The notes beneath the pieces are model-generated. The model did not search any database. It saw only the letters and a program-made list of their open reading frames with translations, and had not been told where the DNA came from. A DNA stretch of 64,000 bases from JAJPGZ01 sp038229295. GTDB lineage: Bacteria; Verrucomicrobiota; Verrucomicrobiia; Chthoniobacterales; UBA10450. The DNA lies in NCBI GenBank assembly GCA_038229295.1, contig JBBROO010000012.1:1-64000 (forward strand). The letters are read 5' to 3'. A program made the position numbers and the translations under genes. Shown here one piece after another: positions 23,710-32,398 of this stretch; the first letter of the stretch is position 1; every line of letters begins with the position of its first letter.

Positions 23710-25857
23710 ATGCCCGATCCTCTCGCGCAACGCGTTTTGCAATTGCTGAAGAAGCGCGATTACCGCCCGCTCGATAAGATCGACATGGCGCGTGCGCTCG
23801 GACTGAAAAGCAATGAGAGCGTGATGTTGCGGAAAACTTTACGCGAACTCGAAACTGCCGGCGAGATCGCGCGGATTCGCAAAAATCGTTACGTTCTCCC
23901 GAGCGAAGCCGATCTCGTTACCGGCAAGTTGTCGATCCACCAATCCGGGTTTGGATTTCTGACGACCGAAAAAGCGGGCGAGAAGGATTTGTTTATCTCC
24001 GCGGAGAACACCGGCACGGCGATGAACGGTGACCGCGTAGTCGCGCGGGTCACGCGCGAAGTTTCGCCAACGCGAAGCAAAGATCGACATCTACGTCCGG
24101 AAGGCCGCGTCATTCGCATTCTCGAGCGCGCGCACGACACCATGGTCGGCACGCTGCAGCACTCGAGGAATTTTGACTACGTCGTGCCGGACGATCCGCG
24201 CCTGGTGCACAACGTTTACGTGAAAGCGCCGGCCAAAGCGAAGGTGGGCGACAAGGTGGTCGTTAGGCTTGAAGACTGGGAATCGCGCCACGTTAATCCC
24301 GAAGGCGAAGTCGTCGAAGTGCTCGGACGCGCCGATGAGCCGGGTGTCGATGTTCTGTCCATCGTTCGCAGTTATCATTTGCCGACGGAGTTTCCGAAGA
24401 GCGTGCTCGATGAAGCGAACGAGATTCCGCAGACGGTCGAGCCGCGAATGTCGGAAGGTCGCGAAGATTTGCGCGACAAATTCATCGTCACCATCGATCC
24501 GGACGACGCGCGCGATTTCGATGACGCGATCAATGTCGATAAGATCGACAATCAAACGTGGGAACTTGGCGTCCACATTGCCGATGTCTCTGCTTACGTG
24601 ACTCCCGGCAGCGCGCTCGACCGCGAAGCGCGCAAGCGCGGCAACAGCGTTTATCTTCCCGATCGCGTCATCCCGATGTTGCCGGAACGGCTGAGCAACG
24701 GCGTGTGCAGTCTCAAGCCGAACGTGGATCGCCTTACGTTTTCCGTTTTCATTCAGTTCGACAAAAGCGGTCGCGCGAAAGATGCACGTTTCGCAAGGAC
24801 TGTTATCCGCAGCGCGCGGCGGCTTACTTATAAAGAAGCGTATGCGATTTTAAAATCGCCGCCGCGTGACGAACTCGGCCAACGTTTGCACGGCGCGTGG
24901 GAACTGGCATCGCTGCTGCGCCGGAAACGCTTTCAACAAGGCTCGCTCGATCTCGATTTTCCCGAGGTGAAGGTACATGTCGATCCTGCGGGAAAGCCAG
25001 TCAGACTCGAGCGAGTGGAGAATGACGAATCGCATCAGCTCGTCGAAGAATTCATGCTCGCGGCGAATGAAGCGGTCGCGCGCGAATTGAAAAACCGCTC
25101 GGTCCCGACAGTCTATCGCGTTCATGAAGATCCCGATCCGGACAAACTGGCGGAGTATCGCGAGTTGGTCCTGAGTCACAATTACAAGGTGGGCGATCTG
25201 TCGAAGCGGCCGGAGCTGCAGCGTTTTCTTGCGTCGATCAAAGGCAAACCCGAAGAGCAAGCGCTCAAGATCGGGTTGCTGAAAAGTTTGAAGCGGGCGC
25301 GGTATTTAACGCAACCGTTAGGCCATTACGGATTGGCCAAGACAAATTACCTGCACTTCACCAGCCCGATTCGGCGTTATGCCGATCTCGTTGTGCATCG
25401 CGGTTTGGCCGAGCGGAATCAGAAGCGGCCGGCGCGCGTCGATGTCGGTCAACTGAACTCGCTGGCCGAACACATTTCGCAAACGGAACGGACGGCAGCC
25501 GAAGCGGAGATGGAAGCGGTGAAGATGAAGAAGCTCGAATTCTTCGAACGGCAAATCGCGGAACGCGACCCGCAGATTTTCCGGGCGGCGATTGTCGATG
25601 TACGCAATTATGGATTGCTGATCGAATTGCCGGACGTGGTGCTGACGGGCTTGGTGCATGTCTCTTCTTTGACGGATGACTTCTATGTTTTCGACGCGGC
25701 GCAGCGTCGTCTGCTCGGCCGACGTTCGCGCCGAAAATTTTCGGTCGGCGATCAGCTGCGCGTTTTTGTGGCGCGCGTCGACCGATTTAAACGCCAGATT
25801 GATTTCGCAATTGCCGACCAGCCGAAAACGGAAAATCGACGCCGCCGCGGGCGCTGA
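23710..25857 (+). CDS. rnr: Ribonuclease R
   Basis: RNase R is a processive 3'-5' exoribonuclease able to degrade structured RNA. The 715-residue product shows the full order: N-terminal helix-turn-helix, cold-shock domains (SGFGFLTTEKAGEKDLFI), the RNB catalytic domain with the aspartate cluster TIDPDDARDFDDAI and the HFTSPIRRYADL motif, then an S1 domain (VRNYGLLIELPDVVLTGLVHV) and a basic tail. Dispersed motifs 23776, 24080 and 24541 encode KIDM, KDRH and KIDN; none lies in the last 1.3 kb. Confidence 0.95.
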   Translation: MPDPLAQRVLQLLKKRDYRPLDKIDMARALGLKSNESVMLRKTLRELETAGEIARIRKNRYVLPSEADLVTGKLSIHQSGFGFLTTEKAGEKDLFISAENTGTAMNGDRVVARVTREVSPTRSKDRHLRPEGRVIRILERAHDTMVGTLQHSRNFDYVVPDDPRLVHNVYVKAPAKAKVGDKVVVRLEDWESRHVNPEGEVVEVLGRADEPGVDVLSIVRSYHLPTEFPKSVLDEANEIPQTVEPRMSEGREDLRDKFIVTIDPDDARDFDDAINVDKIDNQTWELGVHIADVSAYVTPGSALDREARKRGNSVYLPDRVIPMLPERLSNGVCSLKPNVDRLTFSVFIQFDKSGRAKDARFARTVIRSARRLTYKEAYAILKSPPRDELGQRLHGAWELASLLRRKRFQQGSLDLDFPEVKVHVDPAGKPVRLERVENDESHQLVEEFMLAANEAVARELKNRSVPTVYRVHEDPDPDKLAEYRELVLSHNYKVGDLSKRPELQRFLASIKGKPEEQALKIGLLKSLKRARYLTQPLGHYGLAKTNYLHFTSPIRRYADLVVHRGLAERNQKRPARVDVGQLNSLAEHISQTERTAAEAEMEAVKMKKLEFFERQIAERDPQIFRAAIVDVRNYGLLIELPDVVLTGLVHVSSLTDDFYVFDAAQRRLLGRRSRRKFSVGDQLRVFVARVDRFKRQIDFAIADQPKTENRRRRGR

Positions 25858-25962
25858 CTTTTAACGTAAAACTTGGCGAAAAAAGATTTCGGTTAACGAG
25901 TGGCAACCAAAATTGCCCTTCCATCCGATTACCGAAGAACACTATCATCTTGGCGCTCTAAA

Positions 25963-26175
25963 ATGGACAATATTATCGAAGCGAAAGAGCTCCAGATCGA
26001 ACGCAAACACTTCCACGTCGAGTTCCGCGAGAACGACCGCGGGAAGTTTTTGCGCATCACGGAAGAAGCCCACGGGCGGCGCAATACCATTATTGTGCCG
26101 AGCACGGGATTGGAAGAATTCACCGCCGCCATCAGCGAAGTGCTGGCCGGTTCGTCCAGCAACGCTCGCGCTTAG
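25963..26175 (+). CDS. PUR-domain-like nucleic-acid-binding protein
   Basis: The 70-residue protein resembles the bacterial PUR-alpha-like domain (ERKHFHVEFRENDRGKFLRI, RRNTIIVPSTGLEEF), which binds single-stranded DNA or RNA. Spirochaete BpuR is the best-known bacterial example. ATG 25963 is chosen; an upstream open frame adds a proline- and serine-rich stretch without similarity. It lies between rnr and ppdK on the same strand. Identification is from pattern memory only. Confidence 0.6.
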   Translation: MDNIIEAKELQIERKHFHVEFRENDRGKFLRITEEAHGRRNTIIVPSTGLEEFTAAISEVLAGSSSNARA

Positions 26176-26258
26176 TCGGCGAATCGCAGCGGCGCGTTGA
26201 CACGCAAAGGCGCGGAATTAGTTTGCGCTTCCCCCGCCGCAGACCGGGGAGCTTCTTT

Positions 26259-29075
26259 ATGGCCAAGAAAACGAAAATTTCGAAACGCAAAGCCGTGGCA
26301 AGATCGACCCGCCTTCGCGGCGCTACGGCGCGGCAGGCATCTTCATCTGCGCGCAGCCGCAAAACGAAGTCGCCGAAATACGTTTACAATTTCGGGGCCG
26401 GCAACGCCGACGGCCACGGCAAGATGAAACCTTTGCTCGGCGGTAAAGGCGCGAACCTCGCGGAAATGACGCGCATCGGTTTGCCGGTGCCTCCCGGATT
26501 CACGATCACGACCGAGGTCTGCACTTATTTTTACGCGCATCAACGCACTTATCCGGCGTCGCTTCAGGCCGAGATCGAGAAAGGCGTCGCGAACATGGAG
26601 CGGATCATGGGAACGAAATTCGGCGATACGAAAAAGATGCCGTTGCTCGTGGCGGTGCGTTCGGGAGCGCGCGATTCGATGCCGGGGATGATGGATACGA
26701 TTTTGAATCTCGGCCTCAACGACGAGACGGTGAAAGCGCTCGTCGCTGCGACCAAAAACGAACGTTTCGCGTGGGATTGTTACCGCCGCTTCATTCAAAT
26801 GTACGGCGACGTCGTCATGGGCGTGCAGAAACGCGAAGGCGAAGATCACGATCCATTCGAGTCTGTCATCCACAAGCTCAAGCACGATCATCACGAAGAG
26901 GAAATCGACGACGCGCATTTGACCGTGGCAGATTACAAGGAACTCGTTGCGCGTTTCAAAGCGCTGGTGAAGGAACGGACGGGCAACGCTTTCCCTAACG
27001 ACCCCTGGGAGCAACTCAAAGGCGCGGCTGGCGCTGTTTTCGGCTCGTGGATGAACGACCGCGCGATTGTGTATCGCCGGAAATATAACATCCCGCAGGA
27101 CTGGGGCACGGCGGTGAATGTGCAGGCGATGGTTTACGGAAACACCGGCGAGAATTCTGGTTCCGGCGTCGCGTTTACACGCAATCCGGCAAACGGCGTT
27201 AATGAATTCTACGGCGAGTTTTTGATTAACGCGCAGGGCGAGGACGTGGACGCGGGTGTGCGCACACCGCAGCCGGTTATCGAATTGAAAAAGCTAATGC
27301 CGAAGAGCTACGCGGAATTATTGAAGGTGCGCGCGACGCTCGAAAAACATTTCAAGGACGTGCAGGATGTCGAGTTCACCATCCAGGACGGCAAGCTTTT
27401 CATGCTGCAAACGCGCAATGGCAAGCGCACCGCTGCGGCCGCGCTCAAATTCTCCATGGACATGTTTGCGGAGAAGCTGATCGATTGGAAAACCGCGGTC
27501 ATGCGTAATCCGGCCGATCAGTTAGACCAACTGCTCGCGCCGATCTTCGACGTGAACGAAGTGAAGAAAGCCAAGGCGATCGCGAGCGGACTTCCGGCCG
27601 GACCCGGCGCGGCGTCGGGAAAGATTTATTTGAATGCGGACCGCGCGGCCGCAGCGGCGGAGAAGGGCGAGAAGGTGTTGCTCGTGCGCAACGAAACGAG
27701 TCCGGAAGATTTGCGGGGGATGATCGCGGCCGAAGGAATTCTCACGGCAAAAGGCGGAGTTTCATCGCACGCGGCATTGGTCGCGCGACAGATGGGGAAA
27801 GTTTGCATCTGCGGCGCGTCGATGTTGCAGATCGATTACGCGAAGAAAACCGTCTCGGTCGCCGGCCAGACATTCAAAGAGGGCGACTTCCTTTCCATCG
27901 ACGGAACAGCCGGTACTGTCTACGCGGGCGAGCTCGCGACCGCGCCGAGCGAAATTATTACCGGGACGCTGCACGGCGACAAAGCCGCACAGAAAACAGA
28001 AAAATTTAAATCGTTCAACCAACTCATGACCTGGTGCGCGCAAGCGGCGCGGCTCGATGTGCGCTGTAACGCGGACAATCCCGAGCAAACCGAAAACGCG
28101 CTCGCCTTTGGCGCGGTCGGCATTGGCCTCACCCGCACCGAGCACATGTTCTTCGAAGGCGATCGCATCGACGCGATGCGTGAAATGATTCTGGCCGATA
28201 ACGTGAAAGATCGACAAGCAGCGCTCGCGAAATTGCTCCCGTATCAACGCGACGATTTCATCGGCATTTTCAAAGCGCTGAAAGGTTATCCGGCGACGAT
28301 TCGTTTTCTCGATCCGCCGCTGCACGAGTTCCTGCCGCACGAAGCAAAATCGCAGGCGGACCTGGCGAAGAAAATTGGCATCAGCACCGAGAAGATTGCG
28401 CATCGCGTCGCGCAACTGCACGAATTTAATCCGATGCTCGGTCATCGCGGTTGTCGGCTCGGCATTGCTTACCCAGAGATCACGGCGATGCAGGCGCGCG
28501 CGGTTTTCGAAGCGGCCGCAGACGTGGCGAAGCGGAAGATCAAAGTGAATCCGGAAATCATGATCCCGCTCGTTGGCTTCAAGAAAGAATTCGATCTTCA
28601 GGCCGAGATCGTTCATCGCGTCGCCAAGGAAGTGATGGCGGAGAAGAAAGTGAAATTTGATTATCTCGTCGGCACCATGATTGAGGTCCCGCGTGGTGCG
28701 TTGACTGCGGATGAAGTCGCCAAAAGCGCGGAGTTTTTCAGTTTCGGGACTAACGACCTCACGCAAATGGCGCTCGGTATCAGCCGCGACGACATGGGAA
28801 ATTTCCTCATGCCTTATGTCGAGAACGAGATCTTCAAAAAGAATCCGTTCGCGACACTCGATCAAACTGGCGTCGGTCAGCTCATGGAGATTGCGGTTGA
28901 TAAAGGCCGCCGCAGTCGGCCGAAGATAAAGTTAGGCATTTGCGGCGAACACGGCGGCGACCCGGACAGTGTAAAATTCTGCCACCGGCTCGGTTTGAAT
29001 TACGTCAGCTGCAGTCCGTTCCGTGTGCCGATTGCGCGGTTGGCCGCGGCGCAGGCGGCGTTGACGGAAGAGTAG
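26259..29075 (+). CDS. ppdK: Pyruvate, phosphate dikinase
   Basis: PPDK interconverts pyruvate, ATP and phosphate with PEP, AMP and pyrophosphate. The 938-residue product has the ATP-grasp domain (FTRNPANGVNEFYGEFL), the swivelling phosphohistidine domain (TAKGGVSSHAALVARQMGK, about residue 500) and the PEP/pyruvate barrel ending CGEHGGDPDSVKFC. ATG 26259 is chosen. A 45-residue basic Lys/Arg/Ser-rich extension precedes the core and is not part of the usual enzyme. The 3' end overlaps the convergent membrane-protein gene by 71 bp. One dispersed motif (28207) is inside; another follows the stop directly (29076). Confidence 0.96.
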   Translation: MAKKTKISKRKAVARSTRLRGATARQASSSARSRKTKSPKYVYNFGAGNADGHGKMKPLLGGKGANLAEMTRIGLPVPPGFTITTEVCTYFYAHQRTYPASLQAEIEKGVANMERIMGTKFGDTKKMPLLVAVRSGARDSMPGMMDTILNLGLNDETVKALVAATKNERFAWDCYRRFIQMYGDVVMGVQKREGEDHDPFESVIHKLKHDHHEEEIDDAHLTVADYKELVARFKALVKERTGNAFPNDPWEQLKGAAGAVFGSWMNDRAIVYRRKYNIPQDWGTAVNVQAMVYGNTGENSGSGVAFTRNPANGVNEFYGEFLINAQGEDVDAGVRTPQPVIELKKLMPKSYAELLKVRATLEKHFKDVQDVEFTIQDGKLFMLQTRNGKRTAAAALKFSMDMFAEKLIDWKTAVMRNPADQLDQLLAPIFDVNEVKKAKAIASGLPAGPGAASGKIYLNADRAAAAAEKGEKVLLVRNETSPEDLRGMIAAEGILTAKGGVSSHAALVARQMGKVCICGASMLQIDYAKKTVSVAGQTFKEGDFLSIDGTAGTVYAGELATAPSEIITGTLHGDKAAQKTEKFKSFNQLMTWCAQAARLDVRCNADNPEQTENALAFGAVGIGLTRTEHMFFEGDRIDAMREMILADNVKDRQAALAKLLPYQRDDFIGIFKALKGYPATIRFLDPPLHEFLPHEAKSQADLAKKIGISTEKIAHRVAQLHEFNPMLGHRGCRLGIAYPEITAMQARAVFEAAADVAKRKIKVNPEIMIPLVGFKKEFDLQAEIVHRVAKEVMAEKKVKFDYLVGTMIEVPRGALTADEVAKSAEFFSFGTNDLTQMALGISRDDMGNFLMPYVENEIFKKNPFATLDQTGVGQLMEIAVDKGRRSRPKIKLGICGEHGGDPDSVKFCHRLGLNYVSCSPFRVPIARLAAAQAALTEE

Positions 29076-30414
29076 ATGTCGATCTTAGCGCAAGCGCGAT
29101 AAGCAACCACGCGATCGGCGTTAGTTGCATAAGAAGGCGCGGCAATGAGGTATCGATGTGTGCGATGTAATCTGGCCACGCGCTGAAGATGTAACTCGCG
29201 CAATAACACGACAGCGGCGCGAGGAGTAACCAAATCAGTGCAGCTGAGCGCGCGGTGCGTTCGCGCAATAGAATGCAGACGAGGGCGACCAGACCGAGCA
29301 GCCAGAAAAAATCCCAGAGACTCTTATCGGAGATGGCCAAGAAGAATTCGCGGGCGATTCCACTCACGCGCGCGAGATTCGTTTTCAGAATCGCCCAGGA
29401 AGTTGGCGCGAAGTCACGTGACGGAACTGAGTGCACAGTTCGAAGAAAGATGGACCACGCGGCGATTATTGCGGCGCCGGGGAGCAATGAGCAGAGCGCC
29501 GCGCGAATATCCCGCTTCTTCCAAAACCAAAACGCACTGCCAATTGAAAGCACCATCCACAAAATGACTCCTTCACGTTTCATCCAGGGCAGAGTCGCGC
29601 CAAGAACAACCGACAACGCGAAATCTTCTGGCGCGCTGTTCTCCATATAGCGCAGCAGATAAAAAATGGCGGCGAGATAAATTCCACCGAGCGGAAGATC
29701 GGCGTAGCCGACGGTGATGCCGCCGGGCGCGCTGTAAATGCAGGGAACGAGTGGAAAGATTAAAACAACAATCCAGCCGATCCAACGTTTACCGGCCAAA
29801 AGCGAAACGCTCATCCACAAGATCGACATGGTGGCTGCGTACCAAATCGGAAAGAGCAGCTTGACCCAAAATTGGTCGCAGGCACCGATCCATAAATAAA
29901 GCCAGGTCTCGGTCAGCGGCAGAAGCAATGGATATTCGGGATGACTGAAGCGACGCGCGGTGTCGGCGAAATACGCAATCGGCAGCGCGCCACCGTTCAG
30001 AAATGCGAAGCGCGCTTTTAATTCCCACACCGTCAACCCGTCCCATCCAAGCGTGTGCTGAAACGAAACCACGATGATCGCGGCGAGCTCGAGGAGAAAC
30101 AACGCGATAAAAATCCACTCGCCAGTTTTCGATGAGTGCGTATTCGGCGCCGGCGCCGGGAATTTTCGCCAATGGCTAAATCCGAGGGCGGCAAAAATCA
30201 TGCAGATGACCGCGACCATCATTTGCAGCGCGATTCCGCGAATGAATAACCCGCCCGTCCACAGAGCGAGAGATACGGTTGCGGTTCCAAGCAACCACGC
30301 GAGTGCAAAAGCTTCCCACATACCCGGACGACGACGTATAAGCAGCATCATCACGCCGAAGCCCGCGGCGAGAATTGTGAATAGTGCGGCGAAGATGCCG
30401 ACGGCGGTGATCAT
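29005..30414 (-). CDS. Polytopic membrane glycosyltransferase-like protein
   Basis: The 469-residue protein has about ten to twelve hydrophobic segments and a periplasmic loop with HPEYPLLLPLTETW, in the style of ArnT/PMT-type (GT-C) glycosyltransferases that use polyprenyl-phosphate sugars. The substrate is unknown. Its last 24 codons lie antisense to the ppdK 3' end; that tail (STSTLPSTPPAPRPTAQ) is low-complexity. The start overlaps the upstream gene by 4 bp (ATGA). It is the last gene of the exopolysaccharide run. Confidence 0.65.
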   Translation of the reverse strand: MITAVGIFAALFTILAAGFGVMMLLIRRRPGMWEAFALAWLLGTATVSLALWTGGLFIRGIALQMMVAVICMIFAALGFSHWRKFPAPAPNTHSSKTGEWIFIALFLLELAAIIVVSFQHTLGWDGLTVWELKARFAFLNGGALPIAYFADTARRFSHPEYPLLLPLTETWLYLWIGACDQFWVKLLFPIWYAATMSILWMSVSLLAGKRWIGWIVVLIFPLVPCIYSAPGGITVGYADLPLGGIYLAAIFYLLRYMENSAPEDFALSVVLGATLPWMKREGVILWMVLSIGSAFWFWKKRDIRAALCSLLPGAAIIAAWSIFLRTVHSVPSRDFAPTSWAILKTNLARVSGIAREFFLAISDKSLWDFFWLLGLVALVCILLRERTARSAALIWLLLAPLSCYCASYIFSAWPDYIAHIDTSLPRLLMQLTPIAWLLIALALRSTSTLPSTPPAPRPTAQSAHGTDCS

Positions 30415-30869
30415 CGCGGAGCGATCAAAGTTAGATTCGGTCCGATCGATTCGCGGGAGCGCGCATCAGTGTTCGTGGCTGGCGTGCCGCAGAAGAGCAC
30501 GCTGGTTCCCGGAAACATATCGGCACTGAAACGCTCGTTAGGCTGCAACTCTACCTTGTCGATCTTGCGCGGCCAGGTGAGATAACAGACGGCCGAGTAC
30601 ACGAAATCCCAACGATCGTTATTCCTGGCGGAGACGAAAAGAATGGGAGAGCCGGCTGGTAATCGGCTGAAGATTTCGTCGAGCCGTGTCGTCGGCTCGC
30701 GCACGAGAAGAAGCGCTTCGAGGAAATGATCCATCGATGCATTCGGTTTTGCGGGGATAATCTTTTCATGCAGAAGATGCGTGATCAAAACCGGCGCATT
30801 ACGCGCGACGAAGATCGACAATAACAACGCCCAGGCGGCGGCGTAGATTTGCTTTCGACGGAAGCGCAC
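30411..30869 (-). CDS. Membrane-anchored protein of unknown function
   Basis: The 152-residue product has one N-terminal hydrophobic segment (IYAAAWALLLSIFVARNAPVL) and a soluble remainder that should lie outside the membrane. The soluble part resembles the C-terminal periplasmic part of the preceding GT-C-like proteins (PAGSPILFVSARNNDRWDFV). It may be a separated domain working with the gene it overlaps (ATGA). GTG start. No family recognised. Confidence 0.55.
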   Translation of the reverse strand: MRFRRKQIYAAAWALLLSIFVARNAPVLITHLLHEKIIPAKPNASMDHFLEALLLVREPTTRLDEIFSRLPAGSPILFVSARNNDRWDFVYSAVCYLTWPRKIDKVELQPNERFSADMFPGTSVLFCGTPATNTDARSRESIGPNLTLIAPR

Positions 30870-30877
30870 GTGCTTGA

Positions 30878-32374
30878 TCAGAAGTGCAGACGATACAACC
30901 AGACATCCGGGCCGAAAGGCGAAAAGGCGACGGAGACTGTCTCAAACTTTTGCATGTCGATCTTATCGCTGCGGCCGAGATCGGGATAAAACTTTACCGG
31001 CAAAGAGTCTTCGGCGCGCGTGAAGACGAGATAAGCTGCGTGTTGCGCGCGCAGATGGGATTCAAACGCTTCGACATTTTGCTGGGCCTCCGCGGGCATT
31101 GATTGAGAACGAAGGAAACGATCTGGCGGCAAGTGAGACAAGACACGAACGGCGACATCGTCGGAGAAGCAACGCCAGTTATCGTTAGGCGACTGGCCGA
31201 GCGCAGCGACGAGCGCATCGGTTATTTGTTGTTGCGCATGAGAGTCGGCCATGACTTTGAAGACTGTCGGAATCTGCGGCCGTGCTCCGGCGAGACAGAG
31301 CACCAAAGCGACGACGGCAACCGATCTGGCGGCGCGATGGAATTTCCAATCATCGATGAGTAATTGAAGCAGCCACGCTAACAACGGAAGGCCGAGGACG
31401 AATAAGCTCAAGCCGTAACGCGGCAGGAACACGGGCTGACGTTTTGTGACGTAGCCGGCAAAGAGAAATCCGATTAGACCGATCGCGTAAGCAGCCGTGG
31501 CGGCGACGGCTGGAGAAAAGCGACGTTGTTTTCGGACGAACTGAAAGATCGACAATCCACTCGCAACGATGATGGCCAGAAACGCCACGTTGTTTGCGCC
31601 TAACAAAAGATATTCGACGTCTTGCCGAATATCGGCGGCGGTGAAACCGCGACGGCTCGGATAGAAGTCGATATAGCTCGCCTGGTATCGCACGCGGTCG
31701 GCGAAATAAGCGAACGGGTTTCCCGTGGCGAGATCGCAAATGCCTAACCAAAGCACCGGCGGAAGAAACAAGATCGACAATGCGATCCACGAGATTTTTC
31801 GCTCACCACAAAACTGAATGAGCGGAATCATGATCACGAGGGTCCAGGCTTCGAGGCGAACACTCGCGGCCAGCGCGGCGAAAACCGCCGCGACGATCCA
31901 GCGTTGTTGCAAAACAAAGTAGAGACTGCCCAGAACTAAACAGGCGTGCGGCACGTCTGTCATCGCAGCCGCGGAGTAAAGAATGTGCAACGGATTGCAG
32001 AGAACGAGGACGAACACCGCGCATGAAAGCAGAAAATTTCGCGTCAGCTTTTGCGTGATCGCGAAGACGAGCACGCAGCTGATTGCGCCACAGAGACTGG
32101 ACAGAATTTTTGCAACCAGAAGTGGATTGTCGATCCAAACATTCGGGATGGCGGCGGTGAGTTGAAACAGCGGCAGCCAAAAACCGAACAGGTCGACGAT
32201 CTGGAAATGGCCGGTGCGCATGTTGGCGCTCAACCGCGCGATCATCTCGACATAGGAGTAGCCGTCCTGCTCGGCGTTCGGCAGGAGGCAGGCCGCGAGC
32301 AGGCGAGTCGCCACGGCGATCAAAAGCAGAAAGTAAATGGTGACTCGTGATCGGTGAATGGAGTCAGTATTCAC
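30878..32374 (-). CDS. Polytopic GT-C-type glycosyltransferase-like protein
   Basis: The 498-residue protein has about ten transmembrane segments. An early acidic loop (PNAEQDGYSYVEMIARL) is where ArnT/PMT-like enzymes keep their catalytic aspartate, and a soluble C-terminal region follows. It probably transfers a sugar from polyprenyl phosphate to the polymer or to a protein. The GTG start lies inside an inverted short repeat (32342-32397), so the first ten residues are repeat-encoded and the true start is uncertain. Confidence 0.65.
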   Translation of the reverse strand: MNTDSIHRSRVTIYFLLLIAVATRLLAACLLPNAEQDGYSYVEMIARLSANMRTGHFQIVDLFGFWLPLFQLTAAIPNVWIDNPLLVAKILSSLCGAISCVLVFAITQKLTRNFLLSCAVFVLVLCNPLHILYSAAAMTDVPHACLVLGSLYFVLQQRWIVAAVFAALAASVRLEAWTLVIMIPLIQFCGERKISWIALSILFLPPVLWLGICDLATGNPFAYFADRVRYQASYIDFYPSRRGFTAADIRQDVEYLLLGANNVAFLAIIVASGLSIFQFVRKQRRFSPAVAATAAYAIGLIGFLFAGYVTKRQPVFLPRYGLSLFVLGLPLLAWLLQLLIDDWKFHRAARSVAVVALVLCLAGARPQIPTVFKVMADSHAQQQITDALVAALGQSPNDNWRCFSDDVAVRVLSHLPPDRFLRSQSMPAEAQQNVEAFESHLRAQHAAYLVFTRAEDSLPVKFYPDLGRSDKIDMQKFETVSVAFSPFGPDVWLYRLHF

Positions 32375-32397
32375 GAGTCACAATTCACCGATCACAT
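32342..32397. repeat. Short inverted repeat built of GTGATCGGTGAAT units
   Basis: GTGATCGGTGAAT (32347-32359) is repeated inverted as ATTCACCGATCAC (32384-32396), and GACTCGTGA is repeated as TCACGAGTC between them. The unit lies at the junction of two membrane-protein genes and supplies the start codon of the one on the left. Confidence 0.7.
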
Positions 32398-32398
32398 T

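Noticed and set aside
27762..28865. 367-codon frame antisense to ppdK
   Set aside because: It lies wholly opposite a well-supported enzyme, has no start signal and is explained by high-GC codon bias.
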